Shown: positions 50,669 through 59,789, numbered from the stretch's first letter. The stretch: DNA of 64,000 nucleotides from GM7GCV1 sp965221105 (GCA_965221105.1 OZ244871.1:2705151-2769150), one strand, 5' to 3'. Made by a program: numbers and translations. The notes: a model not told the origin generated them from the sequence alone.

Positions 50669-51319
50669 ATGTATAAGCTTTCAACGGCGCGACGAATACT
50701 CGATGTGAGCCGCGAGCTGTTCAATGGGCAAGGCGTGGAATCAGTGTCCGTCGCGCAGATCGCCGGTGTACTTGGTATCAGTACCGGCAACCTGACCTAC
50801 CACTACAAGAAAAAGAAGAACATGGTCGCCGCACATACCACGGCCCTTGAAAAGGCTCTGCTGGACATTCTGGAACATTTTCCCTACAGCGGCACCGCAT
50901 CGGATTATTTCAACTCACACCTGAGGCTGTTCAAGGTGACATGGGAATATCGCTACCTGTTCAACGGCACCGCGTACCTGATACAGCAGGGCCTGCTTGA
51001 CCGCACCCAGTACCGGACTCTGATCGACCAGGTGTACTCTCTGGTGCTGCACCACTGCGAGCAACTCATTGCCAGCGAGGTGATGAACCCCATTCCGGAA
51101 CCCCACGATGTCGCCACCCTGGTGGACTGCATCTGGTGGCAATGGCTCGGCTGGCTTGAAGCGAATCAACTGGCCTCCGAAAGCCAGCGCATGGACCAGG
51201 AGCAGCTACTGGAAAGTGGCTTGAAGCATATGCTGTTTCTGATCCAACCCTATATACACACGAGGTTCCTCAGGGACATCTACGCAGAATTTCAGGACAT
51301 TGACTTCAGCGAATCCTGA
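50669..51319 (+). CDS. TetR family transcriptional regulator
   Basis: A 216-residue repressor. The N-terminal HTH is ARRILDVSRELFNGQGVESV then VAQIAGVLGISTGNLTYHYK, the typical TetR DNA-binding domain. The C-terminal ligand-binding domain has YRYLFNGTAYLIQQGLLDRT and WWQWLGWLEANQL. The ATG at 50669 starts right before the first helix. A short GTTAT/ATAAC inverted repeat lies at about 50640-50662, just upstream, and might be its own operator. It sits next to, and convergent with, the WS/DGAT gene at 51556, so a role in lipid metabolism is possible but unproven. Confidence 0.88.
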   Translation: MYKLSTARRILDVSRELFNGQGVESVSVAQIAGVLGISTGNLTYHYKKKKNMVAAHTTALEKALLDILEHFPYSGTASDYFNSHLRLFKVTWEYRYLFNGTAYLIQQGLLDRTQYRTLIDQVYSLVLHHCEQLIASEVMNPIPEPHDVATLVDCIWWQWLGWLEANQLASESQRMDQEQLLESGLKHMLFLIQPYIHTRFLRDIYAEFQDIDFSES

Positions 51320-51555
51320 ACACGCCTCGATTCGCCATGGCACAAAGAACTCGAAGCCACATCGCCCGGACGGCGGTGAACGCTCGATCCTGCACGAATT
51401 TCCAGAATCAGACACCCAGCCTGGTGCATCAAGCGTGCGCCTCCGGTACTGCGAGCGAAGCGAAGCAGCTTCTCCGTCAGGTTGTTGAGTCAGGAGAGTG
51501 CCGCACGATACACAGGATCCAGCATGCACCCTCCCCACATCCAGGTACACTGGGA
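51320..51555. other. Gap between TetR and WS/DGAT genes
   Basis: Convergent intergenic space with no gene seen and no obvious terminator hairpin. Confidence 0.3.
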
Positions 51556-53043
51556 CTACTGTGATGCCCTCTTCCTTTTCCCGGGAGACCTGTTGCGGGA
51601 TGCAGATGTGTTCTTTCTTCGGCCCGAACGCATCGCTGCCTGGCGCAACTCCGAGAACGACTCCTGCACACACTGTCGATAAAATTCCGGGTCCGGCATC
51701 GCCTCGCGACACGCCTGAAAAGAAATGGTTGCAGTACCGCAATAGCTGCTGACCGCATGGAACAGACCCATGCCGTCCAGTACGATGCCGATATTGCACA
51801 TTCCGGCCAGACGGGCGCCACCCATATACAATGGCACCTGTGATCCCGGCACATTGCTAATAACCGTGTTGACTATCGGATATCCGCGGGTCAGCAGTGT
51901 TGGCACTGCCCGGGCCGCCAGTGACGTGAGCAGCGCTGGCATCGATTGACTGAGCTCCAGCATCATATCAGCACCCAGAGCATCCTGGTACGCCCTGGAC
52001 TCCCGCGCGCTCTGATGAATCGCCTGCAGGCGCTTTGCTGGATTTTCAAGGGTATTGTTCAGACTGACCTTGGCCAGCGATACCAGATTGCCGGTATTGG
52101 AGTAGTCCTGTTTTTCCAGCATTGGCCGGATATTGATCGGCATGGCAGCAGAGAGATCCTGCACCGGGGTTTCACCCTTCGCGGCAAGATACTTATGCAT
52201 GGAACCGGAGACTGTCGCCAGCATGACATCGTTTATTGTGACGCCTTCAAAGGCGTTTTTGATCCGTTTCATGTCGTCCAGTTTCAAGATCACGGCATCT
52301 ATGACGAGGTGACCGGACACGCGACCATTGAATCGGGTTTGCTGGGATGGGCCGAGGGGAGTAAATGCCTTATCGCGACGTCCCGCAAGAATACGCAGCC
52401 AGGCAGGTACAGCCCTCCTGCCAAGACCGAATACGCGCTGTGGTTGCAGGAGCAGGTTTTTATACGCACGCGCCAGCATCTCCATGTTACCGGGTGCGGG
52501 ATCAGGAATTCTTTCGTCCGTCAGGTGTGATCTGTGCTCCGGAAATGGTCCCAAATCGTGAATCGCACTGACCAGTTCATTGCCGGCGACACCATCAAGA
52601 GAGGCATGGTGCAGCTTGACATAGAGCGCGAAACTGCCTGTTGGGACTCCCTCCACATTATCCAGGCCTTCGATAACGTGCACTTCCCATAATGGTACGC
52701 CCAAATTCAGCGGTCGGGCGTGGATACGCGCCACCAGAATACACAGCTGACGCCAGTCACCGGGCTTGGGCAGTGCGATGTGGCGCACATGGTACTCAAT
52801 ATTGAACCCCGGGTCGTCCACCCAGTAGGGGTGGTCCAGGGAAAACGGAACCTGATGCAGTTTTTTCCTCAGCACACTCTGCTGACCGACCCGGCTCTTG
52901 AAGATACTGAGAATATCCTTAAAGCACACAAAGTTGTTGCGCGCTGTAGACACGTCATAGAGCAACAGCGTACCCATCTGAAAATGGGTTCTTGACCCCT
53001 CCAGGTGAACGAAGCTTGCATCCAAACCGCCCAGCTGTTTCAT
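51556..53043 (-). CDS. Wax ester synthase/diacylglycerol acyltransferase (WS/DGAT), canonical active site
   Basis: A 495-residue enzyme making wax esters or triacylglycerol from acyl-CoA. It is a close paralogue of the gene at 630-2177: both share EYHVRHIALPKPGD, PYWVDD-like and GSQVPLYMGGA-like blocks. The active-site motif is canonical, KLHHASLDG with His145-His146, and TVISNVPG plus NIGIVLDGMGLFHAV occur in the C-terminal half. The C-terminal 30 residues form a basic tail (RRKNTSASRNRSPGKRKRAS). Start at 53043 (MKQLGGLDASFVHLEG). A divergent SDR remnant lies 95 bases upstream. Confidence 0.93.
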   Translation of the reverse strand: MKQLGGLDASFVHLEGSRTHFQMGTLLLYDVSTARNNFVCFKDILSIFKSRVGQQSVLRKKLHQVPFSLDHPYWVDDPGFNIEYHVRHIALPKPGDWRQLCILVARIHARPLNLGVPLWEVHVIEGLDNVEGVPTGSFALYVKLHHASLDGVAGNELVSAIHDLGPFPEHRSHLTDERIPDPAPGNMEMLARAYKNLLLQPQRVFGLGRRAVPAWLRILAGRRDKAFTPLGPSQQTRFNGRVSGHLVIDAVILKLDDMKRIKNAFEGVTINDVMLATVSGSMHKYLAAKGETPVQDLSAAMPINIRPMLEKQDYSNTGNLVSLAKVSLNNTLENPAKRLQAIHQSARESRAYQDALGADMMLELSQSMPALLTSLAARAVPTLLTRGYPIVNTVISNVPGSQVPLYMGGARLAGMCNIGIVLDGMGLFHAVSSYCGTATISFQACREAMPDPEFYRQCVQESFSELRQAAMRSGRRKNTSASRNRSPGKRKRASQ

Positions 53044-53138
53044 GCTCTACCTTGCCCCGCCCGACATTTTAGATAGCACACGTACTATATACCACTGTCT
53101 TGTTATGTTCCACTCTCTCTGCTGCTCTACTCTACACT

Positions 53139-53487
53139 ATGAACAGACACAGCATATTGCTGATTGCTGATTGGTGCCACTGGCGGCGTGGGCAGGACTC
53201 TTGCCCAGCAGCTGATGACACATGAATACCATGTGATCGCCAGCTGCCGCACACAAAGACAGGGACGGCGGTTGATAGCGGATGGCCGGTGTCAGCACAG
53301 GGTGCAGATGAACCTGAGCCGGGAAGAAAGCGTGGATCAGGCCTTCGCTGAACTTGCGGCTCGAAGAACAGACTCTCTGGCTGCCAGTATCAACTGTGCT
53401 GCAATCACCCGGGCTGCAGTGCTGGAAACCATGACAGAAGGTGATTTTCACGACATCATGCTGATATTCGCGAAATATCCGGGCTAA
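53139..53487 (+). pseudogene. Short-chain dehydrogenase/reductase, frameshifted and truncated
   Basis: The gene begins ATG at 53139 (MNRHSILLI), but the Rossmann motif GATGGVGRTLAQQLM follows in a different frame. The cause is visible: a 7-base tandem duplication, GCTGATTGCTGATTGG, near 53158-53173. Removing one copy restores MNRHSILLIGATGGVGRTLA. The rest reads FAELAARRTDSLAASINCAA (NAA-like block) and ends at DIMLIFAKYPG with a TAA at 53487, before the catalytic Ser-Tyr-Lys. Normal SDRs have about 250 residues, so it is broken twice. Confidence 0.75.
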
Positions 53488-53512
53488 ACCCGGTCGAATT
53501 GCGGAAGCCGGG

Positions 53513-53692
53513 CTAATCTGCAGCTTCATCGTCGACACCCCAGAACTTGCTAAATTCACGGAACTTGGCGCGTTTCTTCGAAGGCTTTCCCTTGCGGCTG
53601 AGTTTTGGAAGATCATCATCGGTGGCGAAGGGGTTGTATTGCAACTTTGGGCAGACACCTTCTCCTGTGCCATACTTCGGATTGGCTGGTAA
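53513..53692 (-). other. Short open frame with protein-like text but no start
   Basis: The minus-strand frame between stops reads KYGTGEGVCPKLQYNPFATD, then DDLPKLSRKGKPSKKRAKFR, then EFSKFWGVDDEAAD. The ordered, basic text looks coding, but no ATG or GTG is in frame, only a TTG midway. It may be the tail of a lost gene. No family recognised. Confidence 0.25.
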
Positions 53693-53698
53693 CTAACT

Positions 53699-53983
53699 AT
53701 GACCTCTAATCTCATTAAGAAAATTCTGATCCCGTTCAAGGTGATCGTCGTGTTGGTTTGGATAGCGTGCCTGGCCAATGTGTGTGTACCGTTCGCGGGA
53801 CCCTGGCAGCAGTGGCTGATTTATGTACTGTACGTGTTGGTTGGAGTGCATGTTTGTGAGACTCTGTTCTTTTTACCACGAATGCGTGCGTCGGGCGAGA
53901 ATGTGCCTGTCGCGGCTTTCATGAGTTGTGTCTTCGGCATGTTCCACAACTATCGTTATCTGGCTAGTACTGCTTCAAATTGA
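53699..53983 (+). CDS. DUF1145 (YhhL-like) small membrane protein
   Basis: A 94-residue inner-membrane protein with about three hydrophobic segments (FKVIVVLVWIACLANVCVPF, WLIYVLYVLVGVHVCETLFF) and the C-terminal GMFHNYRYLAS typical of DUF1145. Function unknown. The start is ATG at 53699 with a weak ribosome site. It lies directly upstream of an IS630 copy. Confidence 0.7.
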   Translation: MTSNLIKKILIPFKVIVVLVWIACLANVCVPFAGPWQQWLIYVLYVLVGVHVCETLFFLPRMRASGENVPVAAFMSCVFGMFHNYRYLASTASN

Positions 53984-54026
53984 TTCCCACCGATGTTCAA
54001 GTGCTTTCTCAACAGTGTCCAGTAAT

Positions 54027-55064
54027 ATGTTGAGAGTACATGTGAAAAAGAAGTACGTGGTTCGTTTGACCGAGGCGGAGCGGCAGGCTCTGGAAGCGCT
54101 GGTACGCACAGGCACGGGGGCGGCCTCTCGTCGCACCCACGCTCAGGGACTCTGGGCTGATGGGGGCGATCATGGTCCCGGCCTGATCGACAGCGAGGTT
54201 GCGCAGACAGTCGGCGTGTCCGAAAAAACCCTGTAGCGGGTGCGACAGCGATGCGTAGAGGAGGGACTGGAGGCCGCACTTGGGCGCACGCCGCGCGTCC
54301 GGGAAAAGCAGCGCGTGCTTGATGGAGACGGCGAAGCGCGCCTGGTTGCGCTGATGTGCAGTGAACCACCGTCCGGTCAGTCCCGGTGGACGGTGCATCT
54401 GGTGCGTGATCGGTTGATCGAATTGAACGTTGTCGAGTCGATCTCGCATGAGTCGGTACGCCAGGGTGTACAAAAACACGTAACTACTCGCCCCCCTTTT
54501 CCTGCTTGATTATTGTAGCGGCGGTGCCGTTGAGTGCGTCATGGAGCAGGTGCTGCTTGGGACGCCCGGATAGGTTGAACGGTACGATGTTGAGTATGAG
54601 CGCACTGGTGTGGCATGCCTGATCCAGTTGTATGCGCCCTGTATCGGATGGCGCCGAACAGATGTCGCGGACACTCATGCAGCACTGCACTGGGCACAGG
54701 GTGTGCGGCGGCTGGTGCAGGAAGAGTACCCGCAGGCACAGCGTAGTACCCTGGTGATGGACACCCTGAACACACACCGGCGCGTCACTGTATACAGCAT
54801 GTCCACCCGAAACGGCACGAGCCCTGCTGGAGAAACCGGAATTGGTCTACACGCCCAGACATGGGAGCTGGTTGACTATAGCGGAGTGCGAGTTCAGCGT
54901 CGTGTCAAGACACTGTGTCAACCGGCGTCTGCCTGACCGGGCACCTGCAGACAGGGAAGTGGATGCATGGGCGAAGGAGCGTAACCGAAAGGCAGTGACT
55001 GCGGACTGGAGGTGTACGTCCGACGATGCTCGCATCACACTGAAAAGCCTGTACCCGTCATGAA
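54027..55064 (+). pseudogene. IS630 family transposase (copy B), nonsense and insertion mutations
   Basis: The N-terminal part KKKYVVRLTEAERQALEALV leads to a TAG at 54234-54236, after which the frame continues RVRQRCVEEGLEAALGRTPR and WTVHLVRDRLIELNVVESIS. At 54480 IS66 end sequence begins, followed by a deletion. A further in-frame TAG (54571-54573) precedes VERYDVEYERTGVACLIQLY, then RRLVQEEYPQAQRSTLVMDT with the catalytic Asp. After a frameshift comes PRHGSWLTIAECEFSVVSRH to the stop at 55064. The C-terminal half is a near copy of 17965-18339. Confidence 0.75.
54480..54545 (-). mobile_element. IS66 terminal fragment inside the IS630 copy
   Basis: Starts with GTAACTACTCGCCCCCCTT; on the minus strand it encodes the IS66 TnpC tail LNGTAATIIKQEKGGE. 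It matches 30470-30542 with a few changes. The fragment replaces part of the IS630 middle. Confidence 0.7.
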
Positions 55065-55219
55065 TATCTTGAAAGACTGCTAGTGGCACACCATTAATTG
55101 ATCGCTAGTGAAGCTAAATAGATAGATCGCTTCAATTGGCTGTATCATATGTTGCAATTAGTCAATATACGTATTTCAATTGGTTTGTTGTATTTTTCAA
55201 TTGGCCGGAGGTTCTATTC

Positions 55220-56440
55220 GTGTACCCAAGAGCAATTAGGCAGCGTATAGAAACCGCACTCACGGATACAAGAGTGGTATTGGTATCAGGGCCGAGACAG
55301 GCCGGTAAAACAACGTTGGTCAAAGAGATTGCAGGCCGCAATATCCCTTTTTATACCCTGGACAATTTGAGTACCCTGAGCGCTGCACAGCAAGATCCTA
55401 TTGGTTTTATTCGTGGACTGGATCGCGCGGTTATAGATGAGATTCAAAGGGCTCCAGAGCTTATTCTTGCCATTAAGGAAAGCGTAGATAATGACTCTAG
55501 ACCGGGACGGTTTCTGTTAACGGGGTCATCAGATCTGATGACTCTACCGCGTGTAGCCGACTCATTGGCAGGCAGAATGGAGGTTACTCCTCTACTGACG
55601 CTGAATCAAAGTGAATTGCTCGGTAATACCTCGACATTTTTGGCGAAAATTTTTTCTGGAGAGCTTCCTGCGATAAAGTCTTCAATTGTTGCGGATGACC
55701 TAGTGGATATCGTTATAGTCGGTGGATATCCTGAGGCAGTAGCTCGTAAATCAGCGGGCCGAAGACAAGATTGGCATTTAAATTATGTTGATGCGATTGT
55801 CCAACGTGATCTTCATGATATTGCACAAATAGAGCATAGCCTGCAGATTCCGAGCCTGCTGCAATCTCTGGCACATCATTCGAGCCAACTCGTAAATTAT
55901 TCAAAAATTGGCTCATTGTTGGATATGAATCACACAACTACAAATAAATATATTGGCATCCTTGAACAACTTTTCCTGATAAGAAAACTTCCCTCATGGC
56001 ACAGTAATCGATTAAAACGCCTGATTAAAACACCTAAACTGCATTTTCTAGACACGGGCTTATTGGCTGCTTTGCAAGATATTTCAAAAGCTCAGATAAA
56101 AAATGATCGCCAGCTTTTTGGTGCACTGTTAGAAACATTTGTTTTTAGTGAGCTTGTAAAACTTTCAAGTTGGAGTGACACACGCTGTGCATTTTCACAT
56201 TATCGTGATAAACAACAGAATGAAGTGGATATCGTTATCCAAAATCGCAGCGGAGAGATAGTTGGGATTGAAGTTAAAGCATCAGCCACTGTGACTGGCA
56301 CCGATTTTTCAGGGCTCAGAAAACTGGCAGAAGCTCATAAAAATAAATTTATTCAGGGGCTGGTTCTATACGACCACGATCAAACCATTCCCTTTGACAA
56401 TAAATTACATGCGGTGCCTGTTTCTGCCCTATGGAGCTAA
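55220..56440 (+). CDS. AAA ATPase with DUF4143 domain
   Basis: A 406-residue protein of the AAA_14/DUF4143 group, common in mobile and accessory regions. Walker A is GPRQAGKTTLVKE, Walker B is DRAVIDEIQRAPE, and a sensor block is RFLLTGSSDLMTLP. The C-terminal DUF4143 has the restriction-like-fold segment NEVDIVIQNRSGEIVGIEVK (the D...E-K pattern). The open frame reaches back to 55136, but the start is clearly GTG at 55220: GGAGG lies eight bases before it and the typical YPRAIRQRIE opening follows. It is AT-rich relative to its surroundings and lies between two transposons. Precise function is unknown. Confidence 0.85.
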   Translation: MYPRAIRQRIETALTDTRVVLVSGPRQAGKTTLVKEIAGRNIPFYTLDNLSTLSAAQQDPIGFIRGLDRAVIDEIQRAPELILAIKESVDNDSRPGRFLLTGSSDLMTLPRVADSLAGRMEVTPLLTLNQSELLGNTSTFLAKIFSGELPAIKSSIVADDLVDIVIVGGYPEAVARKSAGRRQDWHLNYVDAIVQRDLHDIAQIEHSLQIPSLLQSLAHHSSQLVNYSKIGSLLDMNHTTTNKYIGILEQLFLIRKLPSWHSNRLKRLIKTPKLHFLDTGLLAALQDISKAQIKNDRQLFGALLETFVFSELVKLSSWSDTRCAFSHYRDKQQNEVDIVIQNRSGEIVGIEVKASATVTGTDFSGLRKLAEAHKNKFIQGLVLYDHDQTIPFDNKLHAVPVSALWS

Positions 56441-56614
56441 CCTCTTATCCCGGAATTGCCGATCATTTTTTCCTGGTTATGCCTCCCGTCCCTGCATTAG
56501 CACAAGGGGATAAATGGACCAGTTTCGATGGACCACCCCGATGGTCACCTTAAAATCCCCCAGTGATGGCCGGGTCAAAATCCCCCAGGCGCGGCAACCG
56601 GACAGGGCTGATTG

Positions 56615-57379
56615 TTAATCGATATCGGGGTCCTTTACAAGCTTTTCAGCGGCATATTTGAGTCGATAGCTCCGCCCCTCGAACTCAAGGAGCACACTCC
56701 GGTGCATCAGGCGGTCGAGGATGGTACTCGCCAGCGCTGCGTCGCCGAGATAGTTTCCCCAGTCAGCGATGATCCGGTTGGAGGTGATCAGCACGCTGCG
56801 GCGAAGGCGGTAGCGCTTGTGGATCAGTGCCTGCAACTCATCGGCACTGTCCTGGGCGATCTTTCGTGCCATGAACAGATCATCAAGGACCAGGAGGTCG
56901 GCATCGATGACGGGTTTGAGCCGCTGTAATTTTTCTTCTGGTGAGGCCAGCATCAGCGTGCTCAGCAGTTGGTCAGCCTCGACGTACAGCGCGCGCAATC
57001 CATGGCGGATGGCCGAGTACGCAACAGCCTTGGCGACATGGCTTTTGCCGGTGCCGGGCGGACCGATGAGGATGGCATTGTCCCCTTCGGCGATAAACTT
57101 GAGTGTATTGAGTTCACAGCAGGCACGCTTGGGGATCTTGGGGTTGTAGCCCCAGTCGAAGTCATCCAGGCCAGTCCGCTCATCGAGACCGGAGAGCCTG
57201 TAACGGCGTTCCATGCGCCGGGACTGACGCCGGTCGAGTTCGTCTTGCAGGATCAGCGAGAAGGTCTCCAGGAATGGCAGGTTGGCCGTCTGCGCTTCCA
57301 GCACCCGGGTCTCGAGCGTGGCGCGCATGCCTGACAGGCGCAGTTGCTTGAGGGCTTGTTCGATCTCCGTCATGGTCAT
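56615..57379 (-). CDS. istB: IS21 helper ATPase IstB
   Basis: A 254-residue AAA+ protein that assembles on DNA and delivers IstA to target sites. Walker A is LIGPPGTGKSHVAKA, Walker B is LLVLDDLFMARK, and the N-terminal region (LRLSGMRATLETRVLEAQ) is typical. It starts at 57379, overlapping the istA stop by four bases, so the two are coupled. No frameshift or stop; complete. Confidence 0.94.
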   Translation of the reverse strand: MTMTEIEQALKQLRLSGMRATLETRVLEAQTANLPFLETFSLILQDELDRRQSRRMERRYRLSGLDERTGLDDFDWGYNPKIPKRACCELNTLKFIAEGDNAILIGPPGTGKSHVAKAVAYSAIRHGLRALYVEADQLLSTLMLASPEEKLQRLKPVIDADLLVLDDLFMARKIAQDSADELQALIHKRYRLRRSVLITSNRIIADWGNYLGDAALASTILDRLMHRSVLLEFEGRSYRLKYAAEKLVKDPDID

Positions 57380-58974
57380 GAGTCAGGTTCTCCTGTGGTG
57401 TCGTGCTGTTGGGCGCCGAGGGCGAAGAAGTCCGCATACTCGGCAGGGTTGCGGATCAGGTCGTCTTGCTGGGTGAGTGCCGGCGTCTCAAGGGATAACT
57501 CGCCCTGTCCGGCCTCATGCTGGTCGATGACGCGGCTGAGTGCCTGCTCGGCCAGGTCACGAACACCTGTGTAGCTGCGGATATGCTGCGCCAGGGCACT
57601 GGCGGTGGCCTGTTCGAGGATGCAGTCAGGGTACCGCTTGCTGAGGCCAACAATGCCCCACATGCTCTTGTGCGCTTCCCGTCCACGCTGTTCGAACAGC
57701 TGCTGGCACAGCTGGTGGGTGTTGGGTCCAATGGCCTCGGTCTGCTTGAGGATCCTGCGGGTCTGTCTGGAGGGATTGAACACCCGTTCCGCATCGGGCA
57801 GTGTGACCTGGCCCGGTCGGGTCGCACGCGGATGGCGGCGCAGCAGCTCGAGCGTATCGAGCGTACGGATCTCGAGTTCGTGGTCATAGAGCCGGATCAC
57901 GACCTGGCTGCCGATGCGTGCCGGGCGGGCGGCATACCAGGCACCCTGCACCTGGACGGTGGTGTCATCCCCCACGGTGCGCACGCCCTCCTCGAAGTAC
58001 CGGAAGCGCTCCGCTGGCAAGGGCTGCAACCTGGGTCGTTCCTCCTGGAACATCATCTCGACCTGACGCTTGGCACGGCCGTGTATGCGCTGTGCAGCCC
58101 AGTGCTCCTCCCAGTGTATGAGATAGGCATTCTGTGCCTCGATCGTCTCGAAGCGCTTGCCCTTGAGCGCGGTCGACTGGGTGTGCTGGATTGCGCTTTC
58201 AACGGAGCCTTTGCGATTGGGATCCCGGATACGCGCCGGGTCGGCAACCACGTTGTAATGGGCCAGCATCTCGGCATAGACAGGATTGAGTGTCGGCTCG
58301 TACAGGTCCGGGGTGATGACACCCTCCTTGAGATTATCCAGCACGCAGTACCGGGGACAGCCGCCGAAGTACCGAAAGGCGTCTTCGTGGAGACGGGCCC
58401 AGACCTGCGTACTCGATCTCCACACGACCTTGCGGAACGATCGGCGTGAGTACCGCAGTGTCATCACGAACAGGCGCGGCCGCCGGTAGCGGCCAGCTGA
58501 ACCATGCCGTGTCAGCGCCCCTTCGCCATAGTCCACCTGGGCTTCTTCACCAGGCAGAAACTCCAGGCGATCAAACTGCTTGGGCTCCACTGTGCGTAAC
58601 CGCCGACAGAACCGCTTGACGCTGTTGTAGCCATGCCGGAACCCAAAGCGGTCGACCAGATCCTGGTAGATCGACATGGCATTACGGCCCAGACGGACCT
58701 GCTGTTCGATCCAATCCCGGTGGGGCTCGCAGGCAGAGGTGTGTGGCCTGTACGCTCCGGGTACTGCCGGTGGCCGGGGTGGGGGATTTTGATCCGCATC
58801 ACCGCCGGGACCGGTGGCCGGGGTGGGGGATTTTGACGCCTCCTGCAGGGATCGGGCGATCTTGCGGACCGTCTTCCTGTCAACCCCGGTCTTACGGCTG
58901 ATTTCGTGCTGCGACACGCCGTTCTCCAACAGCGTGATCACAGCGCCTGTACGATGTGGCTTCAAGACATTCAC
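57376..58974 (-). CDS. istA: IS21 transposase IstA
   Basis: A 532-residue DDE transposase. The N-terminal HTH is VISLLENGVS-like (VITLLENGVSQHEISRKTGV). The catalytic core has QVDYGEGALTRHGSAGRYRR (first Asp), CVLDNLKEGVITPDLYEPTL (second Asp, in DNLKEGV), and RKGSVESAIQHTQSTALKGK (Glu). The C-terminal Mu-like region follows. A short proline-rich linker with two copies of a PTPATGPGG-like or NPPPRPP text lies at residues 50-70. It is complete and precedes istB. The whole element is oriented minus. Confidence 0.94.
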   Translation of the reverse strand: MNVLKPHRTGAVITLLENGVSQHEISRKTGVDRKTVRKIARSLQEASKSPTPATGPGGDADQNPPPRPPAVPGAYRPHTSACEPHRDWIEQQVRLGRNAMSIYQDLVDRFGFRHGYNSVKRFCRRLRTVEPKQFDRLEFLPGEEAQVDYGEGALTRHGSAGRYRRPRLFVMTLRYSRRSFRKVVWRSSTQVWARLHEDAFRYFGGCPRYCVLDNLKEGVITPDLYEPTLNPVYAEMLAHYNVVADPARIRDPNRKGSVESAIQHTQSTALKGKRFETIEAQNAYLIHWEEHWAAQRIHGRAKRQVEMMFQEERPRLQPLPAERFRYFEEGVRTVGDDTTVQVQGAWYAARPARIGSQVVIRLYDHELEIRTLDTLELLRRHPRATRPGQVTLPDAERVFNPSRQTRRILKQTEAIGPNTHQLCQQLFEQRGREAHKSMWGIVGLSKRYPDCILEQATASALAQHIRSYTGVRDLAEQALSRVIDQHEAGQGELSLETPALTQQDDLIRNPAEYADFFALGAQQHDTTGEPDS

Positions 58975-59079
58975 TCCTCACCCCCTGATCAACTCAAAAG
59001 GGGCATAATGTCCTGTTGCCGCTGGTGCCGCCAAAGGCGGCCTGGTCAGGTCCTCAGATGGGGGATTTTGAGGTGGCCA

Positions 59080-59484
59080 TCACTGGGGGATTTTGGGTGG
59101 CCGCCGGGGACCAAAACAAACCTGCCAGCCAAGGCACTGCGTCCACTTGCTTGACTTGTCCGCTGTGAGATCTTTCAGTGAACCTGAAATATATTCGTGA
59201 ATAATTCTGGACACAAAGGTTTGATAAGGAATACCTTCTTCAGATGTTCTAGACTCAATAGCAGCTAAGTCCCGATTAGAAATTCTGATGTTAATTCTTT
59301 TATCTTTTTTGAACGTTTTGTCAGCAATGGGTTCCAGTTCCTTTTTGCGAGACCCGGTAAGCACTGAGTTAAACTCACTAGCTCCTGCGACATCAAGCAA
59401 TGCTTTTTCCTCTTTTGACAATTTAGTTTTACTCACTACTGTCCGGTTTAACTGGAAATCACGCATTTTTAAAGCGTAACTCAT
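59080..59484 (-). CDS. Ribbon-helix-helix antitoxin-like protein, C terminus altered by the IS21 insertion
   Basis: The core KKDKRINIRISNRDLAAIES and EEGIPYQTFVSRIIHEYISG matches the CopG/RHH antitoxin type that pairs with BrnT-like or RelE-like toxins. The last 25-30 residues (SKWTQCLGWQVCFGPRRPPK) read into the IS21 end, so the native C terminus has been replaced. The ATG at 59484 overlaps a TGA of an upstream open frame (ending FINQ), as in a coupled toxin-antitoxin operon. That upstream frame shows no recognised toxin, and only a short C-terminal part is visible before 59600. The toxin may therefore be lost. Confidence 0.6.
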   Translation of the reverse strand: MSYALKMRDFQLNRTVVSKTKLSKEEKALLDVAGASEFNSVLTGSRKKELEPIADKTFKKDKRINIRISNRDLAAIESRTSEEGIPYQTFVSRIIHEYISGSLKDLTADKSSKWTQCLGWQVCFGPRRPPKIPQ

Positions 59485-59689
59485 TGATTTATAAAGCGCT
59501 CAGTATCGGGAGCGGTTTCAAGTCGAGGACACATAAAAAACCGCTGAAAGCCATATGTGGCGTGGGCTTCAATAACTATTGATCGGTTTTAACCGGACAC
59601 CAGTGGGTTTTACTCATAAAACACCTCCAAGACACTCTTTGGTAAATTTTCTACTGGGGATAATGGGGTATGTTATCGGACAGTTCAAA

Positions 59690-59776
59690 TGGTACCAGAG
59701 GCCGGACTCGAACCGGCACACCCTTGCGGGCGGGAGATTTTGAATCTCCTGCGTCTACCAATTTCGCCACTCTGGC
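59690..59776 (-). tRNA. tRNA-Leu (CAA)
   Basis: Class II tRNA with a long variable arm. The acceptor GCCAGAG pairs with CTCTGGT, including one G-U pair. The anticodon stem-loop GGAGATTCAAAATCTCC gives CAA, and the variable arm is CCCGCAAGGGT. The T-arm is GCCGGTTCGAGTCCGGC, and CCA is encoded at 59692-59690. Confidence 0.93.
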
Positions 59777-59789
59777 ACGGAGGGCCCGA

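Larger units (their letters stand above)
56542..59102 (-). mobile_element. IS21 family insertion sequence, apparently intact
   Basis: Carries istA and istB in the usual overlapping order. The ends have multiple repeats of AAAATCCCCCAGTGATGGCC in inverted orientation (near 56552-56571 and 59075-59095), typical of IS21. Both genes are complete, so it may be active. Exact ends may be a few bases off, and no target duplication was verified. Confidence 0.85.
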
